This document shows, piece by piece, positions 14,210 to 21,727 of a stretch of 25,182 bases of DNA. How positions within the stretch are numbered: position 1 is the first letter of the stretch; every line of letters begins with the position of its first letter. The translations under genes and the position numbers were made by a program. The notes below the pieces were generated by a model, which saw nothing but the letters and a program-made list of their open reading frames with translations, was not told where the DNA came from and did no database searches. The stretch comes from DASPXK01 sp035637315 (GTDB taxonomy: Bacteria > Chloroflexota > UBA6077 > JACCZL01): contig DASPXK010000040.1 in the NCBI GenBank assembly GCA_035637315.1, positions 1 through 25,182 of the forward strand, in the 5' to 3' direction.

Positions 14210-15373
14210 CTACCGCGTGAAGCGAATTCGGAGGCTGTCCCCGTCGAACTTGGCGCCGCTAGTAACCAGGCCTACCAGGACGCGCGGCAGGATGACGTTG
14301 CGCTTGTGCGGGCCTACTTGGACCAGCAGTTCGTCGCCAGCGTGCAGCAGGTTGACGTCACCCTTTTCCACGAACGGCAGCGGCAACGTAAGCACGTATC
14401 CGCCGTCCGTCCTCTCGATAGCCTGGCTGCGCCCGCGGAAGAAAATCTGGGCCGGGTCCTCGTCGCCAAAAAGCGCCCGCGCCATCTCCTCCAGTCGTTC
14501 GAGCCCCACAACCTCATCCTGAAACAGGGGGACCTCTCTGATCGGGACCGGCGCGAACCGCTCCTCAACCATCGCCCGGTAGCGGGCCTGGGACTCCTTC
14601 CAGCCAGCGAAGTAGGCGTCGTGGATCGCATCCGGCAGGACCCGGTTCAGGACCACCAGGTCAGACGGGTAGCCGAACAGATTGAAGTAGGTCCAGGTCC
14701 GCTGGGCCTCTTTGATGACCATCTTCTCGGGATTGATCACCAGCCGCGCCGACGTCATCCCCGCGTCGACGAGCATCCCATGTAGGCGGTCGAGCTGGCC
14801 AAACAGGTCCTGGACGGCATCGTAGACATCGTCCTCGGGCATCGGCATGCCCACCGTGGCGCGTACGATCGGGCGCACGACGGTCGCCGCGGCGCGGTGG
14901 ATCGGCAGGAACTTGTCGATCCACCAGCGCCCGATCTCCGGGAAGCTGAGCAGCCGCAGCGTCTCGCCTGTCGGCGCACAGTCCACCACGATGACGTCGT
15001 ACTCGCCGCTCTCGCGGTGGCGGTTGACCCACAGCAGGTTGGCCAGCTCCTCCATGCCCGGCAGAATGCTGACCTCGTCGGCCACGATGTCGTCGATCTG
15101 GCGCCAGGCCAGCAGCGCACGAAGCCACTCCTGGACACGGCCCCAGTGGGTGCGGAGGTTGTAGTAGATGTCGGTCTCTTGAGCCCACAGGTTGGGCGCG
15201 ATCTGGACCGGCTCGGGGGCGAGCGGCAGGTCGAAGCTGTCGGCCAGGCTGTGAGCCAGGTCGGTGCTCATGACCACCGTCCGGTAGCCCAGTTGGGCAG
15301 TCCGTACGGCCGTCGCCGCCGCCACGGAGGTCTTCCCAACCCCGCCCTTGCCGGTGTAAAGAATGATCCGCAT
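14210..15373 (-). CDS. ArsA/Get3-family ATPase with C-terminal HSP20-like domain
   Basis: Single-unit ArsA-type ATPase (387 residues). Deviant Walker A GKGGVGKTS (residues 8-16) with the signature first Lys, switch I STDLAHSLADSF (DLAHS instead of the common DPAHS), and switch II VVDCAPTGETLRLL are present. The C-terminal ~80 residues (from about FFRGRSQAIERTDGGYVLTLPLP) form a beta-rich segment matching the ArsA HSP20-like domain found in several bacterial homologues. No arsB, arsD or tail-anchored cargo gene is nearby and the CxC-type arsenite-binding cysteines of ArsA are not seen, so arsenite pumping is unlikely. A role in protein targeting or chaperoning is inference. ATG 15373. Convergent with the binding-protein gene with only 19 bp between stops. 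Confidence 0.9.
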   Translation of the reverse strand: MRIILYTGKGGVGKTSVAAATAVRTAQLGYRTVVMSTDLAHSLADSFDLPLAPEPVQIAPNLWAQETDIYYNLRTHWGRVQEWLRALLAWRQIDDIVADEVSILPGMEELANLLWVNRHRESGEYDVIVVDCAPTGETLRLLSFPEIGRWWIDKFLPIHRAAATVVRPIVRATVGMPMPEDDVYDAVQDLFGQLDRLHGMLVDAGMTSARLVINPEKMVIKEAQRTWTYFNLFGYPSDLVVLNRVLPDAIHDAYFAGWKESQARYRAMVEERFAPVPIREVPLFQDEVVGLERLEEMARALFGDEDPAQIFFRGRSQAIERTDGGYVLTLPLPFVEKGDVNLLHAGDELLVQVGPHKRNVILPRVLVGLVTSGAKFDGDSLRIRFTR

Positions 15374-15398
15374 ATCTCGCCGTCAGCCTGAGTCCACA

Positions 15399-15467
15399 TT
15401 GTCATCCTGAAGGAAGCGAAGGATCCGCAGCCCGGGCACGGATTCCTCGCTACGCTCTGAATGACAA
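15399..15467. repeat. REP-like palindrome of the TTGTCAT..GAAGCGAAGGATC type
   Basis: Starts TTGTCATCCTGAAGGAAGC and ends CTCTGAATGACAA; the two ends are imperfect inverted repeats over about 29 bp (TTGTCATnCnGA and GCGnnGnATCCG conserved). This palindrome type recurs in intergenic DNA of many bacteria. No protein is encoded. Confidence 0.7.
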
Positions 15468-15626
15468 GCCAGTGAGACGAGCGCGTAGCCGACGATTTTT
15501 TCGTAACCTGTGAGCGAAGGGAAGGATCTCATGCTTCTCGCCAGGGGTTCTTCGTCACGCCCTGACTTCGTTATATGCGTCCCGGCCAGCCTGGCACAAC
15601 GGTTGCTGGCGCGCCCGGGTGGGTGG

Positions 15627-15672
15627 CCCCCTCTGCCAAGCGTGGGACAGGGAAGAGGGGGTGAGGGCCGTC
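15627..15672. repeat. GC-rich palindromic element fragment
   Basis: GGCCCCCTCTGCCAAGC, then GTGGGACAGGGAAGAGGGG and GTGAGGG. The purine arm with GTGAGGG matches the ends of the 3061-3144 and 5888-5976 elements. Confidence 0.45.
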
Positions 15673-15726
15673 CCCTCTTGGCGCCTCGAATGGACGTCTG
15701 CTAAGGTCAGGCTAGGGAGCTCCGCG

Positions 15727-16662
15727 ATGCGAGGTAACGTGCTCTGTCTACTCAGGGCGGCACTCATCCTCGCATCGCTCGCGAGCGGGACTGCCAGCGC
15801 CGCGCCGACCGCGGCCCCGAACCACCAGGCTGCCCCGACACCCGAGGTGACCATCCCTCAGCCACCAGGCCCAGCGGGTAGCGTCCGCCCCCGCGATTCG
15901 TACCCGAACGGCGGGGCACTCCTGGAGCAAAGCCTGTACAGCCGCGCGCTCAGCCAGGACATCTCGTACTGGATCTTTCTGCCGCCCGGCTACGACGCGT
16001 CCGCCCGGCGATACCCGGTCGTGTACATGCTGCACGGCCTCGACGCCGACTCGGAGCAGTGGCCCGCCTTCGGTCTCACTGGGACGGCCGACGAGCTGAT
16101 CGCCGACGGCGATATCCAGCCGCTCTTGATCGTGCTCCCGTTTGGCTGGAACAGCTACTTCCTCAACGATCCTCGCGACGGGCTCCGCTGGGCCGACCAC
16201 ATCACCACCGAGGTGGTCGGCGACGTCGATCGGCGGTATCGGACGGTGGCCAGGGCTCGAAGCCGGGCGATCGGGGGCCTGTCGATGGGTGGCGACGCCG
16301 CGCTGCGCTTCGCGCTGACCTTTCCTGAGCTGTTCGGCGTGTCGGGTGCGCACAGCCCATCGACCCGCTTCTCCTACGACGAGGCTCCCGAAGGCCTCTT
16401 CGCTGATGAGGAGGCCTTCAATCGGGCTAACCCGCTCTGGCTGATCACCCACACGCGAGTTGCCAGGAAGCTCAAGGTGTGGCTGGACGTGGGCGAAGAC
16501 GACCCCTGGCTCCTGAACGTTCGCGCTATCCACGAGCTGCTCGAAGAGCAGGGCGTCGAGCACGAGCTGCATATCTATGAGGGCGAGCACGGCGACGAGT
16601 ACTGGTCCGACCACGTGGCCGACTACCTGAGGTTCTACTCCGCCGCGCTCGAGTCGCGATAG
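15727..16662 (+). CDS. Secreted alpha/beta-hydrolase, esterase D family
   Basis: Probable exported carboxylesterase of the putative-esterase (PF00756-like) family, whose members include S-formylglutathione hydrolases, feruloyl esterases and mycolyltransferases; the substrate is unknown. Of 311 residues, 1-26 form a signal peptide (LLRAALILASLASGTASA), 27-60 a Pro/Ala-rich linker, and the rest the hydrolase domain. Catalytic residues are visible: nucleophile Ser186 in GGLSMGGD, an Asp in LDVGEDDPW (about 254-259), and His288 in YEGEHGDEYW. The oxyanion region is YMLHGLD. ATG 15727 has AGGGAG seven bases upstream and directly precedes the signal peptide; the frame open further upstream is not coding. 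Confidence 0.9.
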   Translation: MRGNVLCLLRAALILASLASGTASAAPTAAPNHQAAPTPEVTIPQPPGPAGSVRPRDSYPNGGALLEQSLYSRALSQDISYWIFLPPGYDASARRYPVVYMLHGLDADSEQWPAFGLTGTADELIADGDIQPLLIVLPFGWNSYFLNDPRDGLRWADHITTEVVGDVDRRYRTVARARSRAIGGLSMGGDAALRFALTFPELFGVSGAHSPSTRFSYDEAPEGLFADEEAFNRANPLWLITHTRVARKLKVWLDVGEDDPWLLNVRAIHELLEEQGVEHELHIYEGEHGDEYWSDHVADYLRFYSAALESR

Positions 16663-16710
16663 CTCTGGCGCGCGGGGGGGCACGGCCATTAGTGCTGCTA
16701 TCTCCTTGGC

Positions 16711-16758
16711 GGCGAGGGTGGTCCTCGCCCAGCGCCCAGGGCGGGACAAGTCCCGCCC
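16711..16758. repeat. Pair of perfect hairpins after the esterase gene
   Basis: Hairpin one is GGCGAGG-GTGGT-CCTCGCC (16711-16729). Hairpin two is GGGCGGGAC-AA-GTCCCGCCC (16739-16758). Both are GC-rich without a T tract and resemble dispersed palindromes. They could end esterase transcription ahead of the phoR promoter region. Confidence 0.55.
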
Positions 16759-16789
16759 TACGATCGACCAACCAGCCCTCGCCGTAGGC

Positions 16790-16822
16790 GTTAACCTCCC
16801 GTTAAACGGGGCCCGTCATCAT
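16790..16822 (+). promoter_or_regulatory. Candidate Pho box (two repeats) and -10 before phoR
   Basis: GTTAACC (16790-16796) and GTTAAAC (16801-16807) are direct repeats at 11-bp spacing, followed nine bases later by CATCAT as a possible -10 (16817-16822). PhoB-family regulators bind 11-bp direct repeats. The repeats match the larger arrays before the HMA_2-like gene and pstS, so phoR-phoB is probably autoregulated. The transcript would begin near the ATG. Confidence 0.6.
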
Positions 16823-16826
16823 TCAC

Positions 16827-18626
16827 ATGGTAAGTGGAGTGCGTACGAGTCTGGCCCGGCGAATCATCGGCGCGCATCTGGTCCTGACGCTAGCGGTGCT
16901 GCTTGGACTGGGGCTCTACGTGGCCTGGCTGATGCGCTCGGCCTACCTGGCTCAGCTCGAGCAGCAGCTTGGAGCCGAGGCGGCAGTAACGGCCAGCGAA
17001 GCCGGGCTGGGGTTGGCGGCCAGCCCTTCGGCAGACCTCCAGCCGCTGGCCACTCGGGTCGGCGCCGCCAGTGGCGCCAGAATCACGCTCATCGCGCCTG
17101 ACGGAGTGGTGCTCGGCGACTCGGCCGAGTCGCCGGACCAGATGGAGAACCACGCCGATCGGCCGGAGGTCAAGGCCGCCCTGGGCGGCGAGCGCGGCGT
17201 GAGCGTTCGGCACAGCGCCACGGTCGGCTATGACATGCTGTATGTCGCCGTGCCGATCCTGGGAGACGGACGGCTGCTGGGTGTTGCCCGCGCGGCGTTA
17301 CCCCTGGCGGCCGTCGATCGCCAGATCGCCACCCTGGCCGGCGCAGTTGGGCTGGCGATCGGTGTGGCCAGCCTGGCCGCGGCGGCGCTGGCCGTCTGGC
17401 TCGGACGGACCACCGCCAGGCCGATCAAGCGCCTGACGGAGCTGGCCGGGGCGATGGCGGCCGGCCAGCTCGACTCCCGGCTGCAGATCACCTCACGCGA
17501 CGAGGTCGGCGAGCTGGGCCAGGCTTTCAACCAGATGGCCGACCGTGTCGAGCGAACGGTCCAGACCATCTCGGCGGAGCGCAACCGCCTGGCGGCCATC
17601 CTGGACACGGTCGCCGAAGGTCTGGTGATCGTCGACCGCGACGGGCGAGTGCTGCTGTTCAACCCTGGCGCGGAGCGCTTGCTGCGGGTCAACGCCAGGC
17701 GAGCCGTCGGGCAACGGTTCGTCGATGTCGTCCGCGACCACGAGCTGGCTGCGCTGCTCGACCAGCCGAACGGCGGCTCGGGACTGGTGGAGCTCGATCA
17801 GCCCCGCCGCCAGGTGCGCGCCCTCGCGGCTGCCATCACGGGCGCCGATGGCCAGCGCCTACTCCTGCTCCAGGACGTGACCGAGCTGCGCCGTCTGGAG
17901 ACCGTTCGGCGTGACTTCGCGGCCAACGTCTCGCATGAGCTGCGCACTCCGCTGTCGGCCATGAAGGCGATCGTCGAGACCCTTGAGGACGGCGCTCTGG
18001 AGGACCCGGCCGCGGCCCGCACCTTCTTGAGTCGTCTCCACGATGAAGTCGACGAGCTGACCGAGCTCGTGCGCGAGCTGCTGGAGCTGTCGCGCATCGA
18101 GTCCGGACAGGCCCAGATGAACCCGGAGCCGACTGATCCTGAGCCGCTGCTTCGCTCGGCGGCCGACCGCCTGGCGCCCCTGGCCGGCCGGGCGGGGGTC
18201 GAGCTGAAGCTGGCTGTGCGAGCAGATTTACCGCCAGTGCTGGCAGATCCCGAACGGGTCCGCCAGGTCCTGGCCAACCTGCTTCACAACGCGATCAAGT
18301 TCACCCCACCGGGTCGATGGGTGGAGCTGAGGGCTGAGCGGCGGGCCGCCGAGCTAGCCATCAGCGTGGCCGACAATGGGGTGGGTGTCCGGCCGGATGA
18401 CCTGGACAGGATCTTCGAGCGCTTCTTCAAGACCGATCGTTCCCGCTCCGGCGGTGGGAGCGGCCTCGGCCTGGCGATCGCAAAGCACCTGGTCCAGGCC
18501 CACGGCGGCCGCATCTGGGCCGAGAGCGGGGGCATGGGCGGGGCGACGTTTACCTTCACCTTGCCGCTGGCCCAGCCCACCGAGTGGGCCGCCAAGCCGC
18601 TGGAAACCGTATGGCCAAGGTCCTGA
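16827..18626 (+). CDS. phoR: Phosphate-responsive sensor histidine kinase PhoR
   Basis: Membrane sensor kinase of the phosphate-starvation two-component system. The 599 residues are ordered: membrane helix about 14-36, an extracytoplasmic region about 38-165 (a Cache-like sensor, longer than in the E. coli protein), helix about 167-193, HAMP 194-245, PAS about 250-350, HisKA with the phosphorylated His370 in NVSHELRTPLSAMK, and HATPase with the N box NLLHNAIKFT (Asn488), G1 DNGVG and G2 GSGLGL. It overlaps phoB by 16 bp; the order kinase-then-regulator is reversed relative to E. coli phoBR. ATG 16827 lies just after a putative Pho box. GTG 16839 is an alternative start. The role is assigned from the pst/phoU neighbours. 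Confidence 0.9.
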   Translation: MVSGVRTSLARRIIGAHLVLTLAVLLGLGLYVAWLMRSAYLAQLEQQLGAEAAVTASEAGLGLAASPSADLQPLATRVGAASGARITLIAPDGVVLGDSAESPDQMENHADRPEVKAALGGERGVSVRHSATVGYDMLYVAVPILGDGRLLGVARAALPLAAVDRQIATLAGAVGLAIGVASLAAAALAVWLGRTTARPIKRLTELAGAMAAGQLDSRLQITSRDEVGELGQAFNQMADRVERTVQTISAERNRLAAILDTVAEGLVIVDRDGRVLLFNPGAERLLRVNARRAVGQRFVDVVRDHELAALLDQPNGGSGLVELDQPRRQVRALAAAITGADGQRLLLLQDVTELRRLETVRRDFAANVSHELRTPLSAMKAIVETLEDGALEDPAAARTFLSRLHDEVDELTELVRELLELSRIESGQAQMNPEPTDPEPLLRSAADRLAPLAGRAGVELKLAVRADLPPVLADPERVRQVLANLLHNAIKFTPPGRWVELRAERRAAELAISVADNGVGVRPDDLDRIFERFFKTDRSRSGGGSGLGLAIAKHLVQAHGGRIWAESGGMGGATFTFTLPLAQPTEWAAKPLETVWPRS

Positions 18627-19300
18627 TCGTCGAGGACGACGCGGCCCTGCGAGAGACTCTTCGCTACAACTTCGAGCGCGAGGGCTATCAGGTCTCCGTC
18701 GCCGCTGACGGGCCAGACGGGCTCGAGAAGGCCGAGCATGACCAGCCGGACGCGGTGGTCCTGGACGTGATGCTGCCCAAACTGGACGGCTTCGACGTCT
18801 GCCGGGCCCTCCGCCGCGACAGCACCGTGCCGATCTTGATGCTGACAGCCAAGGACGACGAGGTCGACAAGATCGTCGGCCTGGAACTGGGGGCGGACGA
18901 TTACCTCACCAAGCCGTTCAGCGTGCGCGAGCTGCTGGCCCGCGTCAAGGCGATGCTGAGGCGCGTCGAGATGCTCCAGGCAGCCGAACCGAAAGCGGCT
19001 CGAGTCCTGCAGGCCGACGAGCTGCGGGTGAATCTCGACGAGCACCGCGTCCACCTCGACGGCGCGCCGCTCCAGCTCAAGCCCAAAGAGTTCGACCTGC
19101 TCGTTTTCCTGATGCACGAGCCGGGGCGCGTCTTTACCCGAGACTACCTGCTGTCCCGGGTCTGGGGCTACGACTTCGCGGGCGACAGCCGCACCGTCGA
19201 CGTTCACGTTCGCTGGCTCCGCGAGAAGATCGAATCGGACCCGAGCCACCCGGTGCTGATCGAGACGGTGCGCGGGGTCGGCTATCGTTTCAGGTCCTAG
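18611..19300 (+). CDS. phoB: Phosphate regulon response regulator PhoB (OmpR family)
   Basis: DNA-binding response regulator of 229 residues. The receiver domain (1-120) has the acidic pocket VEDD, phospho-acceptor Asp52 in VVLDVMLPKLDG, Thr79 in LMLTA and Lys101 in LTKPF. The C-terminal winged helix (about 130-229) shows LQLKPKEFDLLVFLMHEPGRVFTRDYLL, the recognition-helix segment DSRTVDVHVRWLREKIE, and the closing TVRGVGYRF. The start is ATG 18611 (MAKVLIVEDD); an upstream GTG at 18584 would add unrelated residues. It is translationally coupled to phoR. It is expected to bind the TTAAC direct repeats before phoR, the HMA_2-like gene and pstS. Confidence 0.94.
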   Translation: MAKVLIVEDDAALRETLRYNFEREGYQVSVAADGPDGLEKAEHDQPDAVVLDVMLPKLDGFDVCRALRRDSTVPILMLTAKDDEVDKIVGLELGADDYLTKPFSVRELLARVKAMLRRVEMLQAAEPKAARVLQADELRVNLDEHRVHLDGAPLQLKPKEFDLLVFLMHEPGRVFTRDYLLSRVWGYDFAGDSRTVDVHVRWLREKIESDPSHPVLIETVRGVGYRFRS

Positions 19301-19304
19301 CAAC

Positions 19305-19730
19305 GTGGCATCCAAACGAAGAGTGCTCTTCCTCTGCACCCACAACTCGGCCCGTTCTCAGATGGCAGAGGGACTGCTGAGGCATCTGGCGGCCGATCGC
19401 TACGAGGCGTATTCGGCCGGGACAGAGGCTACGCTGGTCCGACCGCTGGCTATTCGCGCGATGGCCGAGCTAGGCATCGATATCTCGGGGCAGCGGAGCA
19501 AGGGCCTGGACGAGTACGTCGGAGAGGCGTTCGACCTGCTGGTCACCGTCTGCGACGAAGCCAATGAGGCATGCCCGGTCTTTCCCGGAGCGCGCGAGCG
19601 CCTGCACTGGAGCTTCCCGGACCCGTCGAAGGCGGCTGGGACCGAGGCGCAAAAGTTGGTGGCTTACCGGCGCGTGCGGGAGGCGCTCCGCGAGCGAATC
19701 GAGGCCGAGCTGATAGCTCTAGACCTTTGA
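19305..19730 (+). CDS. arsC: Thioredoxin-type arsenate reductase
   Basis: Reduces arsenate to arsenite, using a low-molecular-weight phosphatase fold. The 141-residue protein has the P-loop CTHNSARS (nucleophile Cys11, Arg17) and the two further cysteines of the thioredoxin-linked ArsC mechanism, Cys83 and Cys90 in TVCDEANEACP. FPDP supplies the Asp general acid. The three-cysteine set separates it from plain tyrosine phosphatases. GTG 19305 starts four bases after the phoB stop, so it is the third gene of phoR-phoB-arsC. The link makes sense because arsenate enters cells through phosphate transporters. No arsenite efflux gene is in the window. Confidence 0.92.
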   Translation: MASKRRVLFLCTHNSARSQMAEGLLRHLAADRYEAYSAGTEATLVRPLAIRAMAELGIDISGQRSKGLDEYVGEAFDLLVTVCDEANEACPVFPGARERLHWSFPDPSKAAGTEAQKLVAYRRVREALRERIEAELIALDL

Positions 19731-19736
19731 TCAACC

Positions 19737-19780
19737 CTTAACGTGGGTTAACCCTCGCTTAACCGTCCCCCGGCTACGCT
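19737..19780 (+). promoter_or_regulatory. Candidate Pho box (three repeats) and -10 before the HMA_2-like gene
   Basis: CTTAACG (19737), GTTAACC (19747) and CTTAACC (19758) are direct repeats at 10 and 11 bp, with a weaker TTTGATC one period upstream. A TACGCT -10 candidate (19775-19780) follows the last repeat by ten bases. The arrangement parallels the pstS site. Confidence 0.65.
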
Positions 19781-19807
19781 TGGAAGGACGAATGAAGCGA
19801 GGGTCCC

Positions 19808-20251
19808 GTGTTAGTGGACGTAGCTCTCGAGCTCATCGGTCAGGTCCTCTTCAAGCTGATAGCCTGCGAGGCGACAGGCAGGATCGCCGAGCGCGCTGCT
19901 GGCGCGGCGCGCGAGCTGGCGCCAGTGTGGCAGGGCGAGCGGGCCGCCGACAGTCCAGTACTCAGCTTGATCCCGCCCGTTCAGATTGTCTCGCACACGC
20001 CGGGCCGGCTCCGCATGGAGGTTGCCGGGCTCCAGGACGAGGCCGAGCTGGCCGCGAAGATCAACAAGGCGCTCAGCTCGCTGGCCGGCGTGTACGAGGC
20101 CGGAGCCAGTCCGCGGAGTGGACGTGTGCTGGTCCGATTCGACACGGGCCGCGCCGAGGTTCAGGGACTCATTCGCGCTGTCGACCGCGTCCGCTCGCGC
20201 CAACTCGGGCGCCGCGCCCGCCCGGCCGCTCGCCTCGTCGCCGTCAGCTGA
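19808..20251 (+). CDS. Small HMA_2-like domain protein in the Pho locus
   Basis: Function unknown. The 147-residue protein has an amphipathic/hydrophobic N-terminus (VDVALELIGQVLFKLIA) that may associate with the membrane. From about residue 57 an HMA_2-like ferredoxin fold follows: VQIVSHTPGRLRMEVAGL, then INKALSSLAGVYEAGASPRSGRVLVRFD and a final helix. The CxxC of metal-binding HMA domains is absent, as is usual for HMA_2, so metal binding is not supported. GTG 19808 is preceded by GAGGG at four bases; an ATG at 19792 opens a different frame that is a shadow. It sits between arsC and pstS with its own candidate Pho box, which argues that it is made under phosphate limitation. Confidence 0.7.
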   Translation: MLVDVALELIGQVLFKLIACEATGRIAERAAGAARELAPVWQGERAADSPVLSLIPPVQIVSHTPGRLRMEVAGLQDEAELAAKINKALSSLAGVYEAGASPRSGRVLVRFDTGRAEVQGLIRAVDRVRSRQLGRRARPAARLVAVS

Positions 20252-20319
20252 GGCCGCGCTAGTCGAGCGCGACCCGAGTCCACGGTTCACGTCCGCAGCC
20301 CGACCCGCGCTGCTCGAAG

Positions 20320-20395
20320 TTTAAGCCAGCCTTAACGAGGCGTTAATCGGGCTTAACACGGGTTAACTGGGCGTTCAAACTTCCCCTGCTATGGT
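20320..20395 (+). promoter_or_regulatory. Candidate Pho box array (six repeats) and -10 before pstS
   Basis: TTAA cores start at 20321, 20332, 20343, 20353 and 20363 and a TTCAA at 20374, giving steps of 11, 11, 10, 10 and 11 bp. A TATGGT -10 candidate begins at 20390, nine bases after the last repeat. TTAA is rare in this GC-rich DNA, so six evenly phased copies upstream of pstS strongly suggest a cooperative PhoB-type operator. Confidence 0.75.
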
Positions 20396-20437
20396 CCTGA
20401 GGAAACGAGCTGACCAGATGCGCGAGGAGGGAACAGA

Positions 20438-21667
20438 ATGAAGCGAGTCGCGCTGGGGCGCACGACGGGCCTCGTCGCGGGCCTGATGTTGATGGTCGCC
20501 TGCAGTGCTCCCACGCCCAGCCCAAGTACGGCGCCAGCGAAGCCGGCCGCGGCCCCTGGCGCCAAGCCGACCACCGCGCCAGTGGCGGCTCCGGCGGCGA
20601 CCGCGGCCCCATCGGCCCTGGCCGTCACTAATCCCTGGGAGATGCCCGGCGCCGGCCTGATCAAGGGCCCGTATCCAGACGAGGCCAAGTCGCTCACCGG
20701 GGCCGGCGCGACGTTCCCGGCCGCGCTTTACAGCAAGTGGTTCGACGAGTACCAGAAGCTGGCCGGCGTTCAGATCAACTACCAGTCCATCGGCTCGGGT
20801 GGCGGGATCAAGTCGATCACCGATGCCACCGTGGACTTCGGCGCGACCGATGGGCCGATGACCGACGAGCAGCTCCAGGCAGCCAGGGGCGAGGTGCTCC
20901 ACATCCCGATGGCGCTGGGCGGCGTCGTAGCCACCTACAACATCCCTGAATTGGAGGGCAAGGACCCGCTCAAGCTTAGCCCCGAGACGCTCGCCGGCAT
21001 CTTCCTCGGCGAGATCACTAAGTGGAATGACCAGAAGTTGGCGGCCGACAATCCCAGCCTCCAGCTACCCAACAAGGAGATCGTCACCGTCCACCGCTCG
21101 GACGGGAGCGGGACGACCTACATCTTCGTCGATTACCTGAGCAACATCAGTCCGAAGTGGAAGAGCACAATTGGCACCTCGACCACCGTAAACTGGCCGA
21201 ACGGCCTGGGGGGCAAGGGGAACGAGGGGGTCGCTGGCGAGGTCAAGCAGAACCCGTACTCGATAGGCTACGTCGAGCTGATCTACGCGCTGCAGAACAA
21301 GCTCGGAGTGGCGCACATCAAGAACCAGGCCGGCAAGTTCGTAGAGCCCAGACTCGAGAGCGTGACCGCCGCGGCGTCAGGTATCGCCGACACAATTCAG
21401 CCCGACCTGAGGGCATCGATCGTGAATCCGACGGGAGAGGACGCATATCCGATCAGCGGGTTCACCTGGCTTCTCGTCTACAGGGACGTTCCGGAGAGGC
21501 CGAAGGCGGTCGCGCTGACGCGCATGATGTGGTGGGCAACCCACGACGCGCAGAAGTTCAACGCCGACCTTGGGTACGCGGCCCTGCCCGAAGGCATCGT
21601 CAAGAAGGGCGAGGAGAAGATCAAGTCGATCACGTCGGGCGGGCAGCCGGCCTTCCCGGGCCGCTAG
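20438..21667 (+). CDS. pstS: Phosphate-binding lipoprotein PstS
   Basis: High-affinity phosphate receptor of the PstSCAB importer, anchored outside the membrane. A signal peptide ends in lipobox LMVAC with Cys22, followed by a ~40-residue Ala/Pro/Thr-rich linker. The mature domain starts LTGAGATFPAALYSKW and shows the phosphate-binding loops: INYQSIGSGGGIKSI, DFGATDGPMT, VHRSDGSGTTYIF (Ser/Gly/Thr contacts) and NPYSIGYVEL. The C-terminal part (YPISGFTWLLVYRD) is typical. Length 409. The ATG at 20438 follows GAGGAGG at seven-base spacing. A six-repeat Pho box lies ~60 bp upstream. First gene of pstS-pstC-pstA-pstB-phoU. Confidence 0.96.
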   Translation: MKRVALGRTTGLVAGLMLMVACSAPTPSPSTAPAKPAAAPGAKPTTAPVAAPAATAAPSALAVTNPWEMPGAGLIKGPYPDEAKSLTGAGATFPAALYSKWFDEYQKLAGVQINYQSIGSGGGIKSITDATVDFGATDGPMTDEQLQAARGEVLHIPMALGGVVATYNIPELEGKDPLKLSPETLAGIFLGEITKWNDQKLAADNPSLQLPNKEIVTVHRSDGSGTTYIFVDYLSNISPKWKSTIGTSTTVNWPNGLGGKGNEGVAGEVKQNPYSIGYVELIYALQNKLGVAHIKNQAGKFVEPRLESVTAAASGIADTIQPDLRASIVNPTGEDAYPISGFTWLLVYRDVPERPKAVALTRMMWWATHDAQKFNADLGYAALPEGIVKKGEEKIKSITSGGQPAFPGR

Positions 21668-21727
21668 GCGTTTCTGCCAGACGCGGTCGCGGGTCACAGC
21701 AACGCCAGTGGGTCGCCGTTGAACGCA

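Larger units (their letters stand above)
15374..15726. other. 353-bp divergent spacer, mostly repeat remnants
   Basis: Separates the ArsA-like gene from the esterase gene. It contains a palindromic element at 15399-15467, a possible degraded second piece (TGTGAGCGAAGGGAAGGATC near 15510), a T6 run near 15496 without a stem, and a GC-rich element near 15627-15672. I see no gene; short frames inside have no recognisable product. Promoters for both flanking genes must lie here but none is convincing. Confidence 0.6.

Noticed and set aside
14210..15373. Arsenical pump ATPase linked to arsC
   Set aside because: arsC is about 4 kb away on the other strand in a pho operon; no arsB/arsD, and the arsenite-site cysteines are lacking.
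15490..15502. Intrinsic terminator at a T6 run
   Set aside because: No GC-rich stem directly precedes the T run in either orientation.
19780..20262. 160-codon frame overlapping the HMA_2-like gene
   Set aside because: Arg/Ser-rich shadow; the frame from 19808 has a recognisable fold and a ribosome-binding site.
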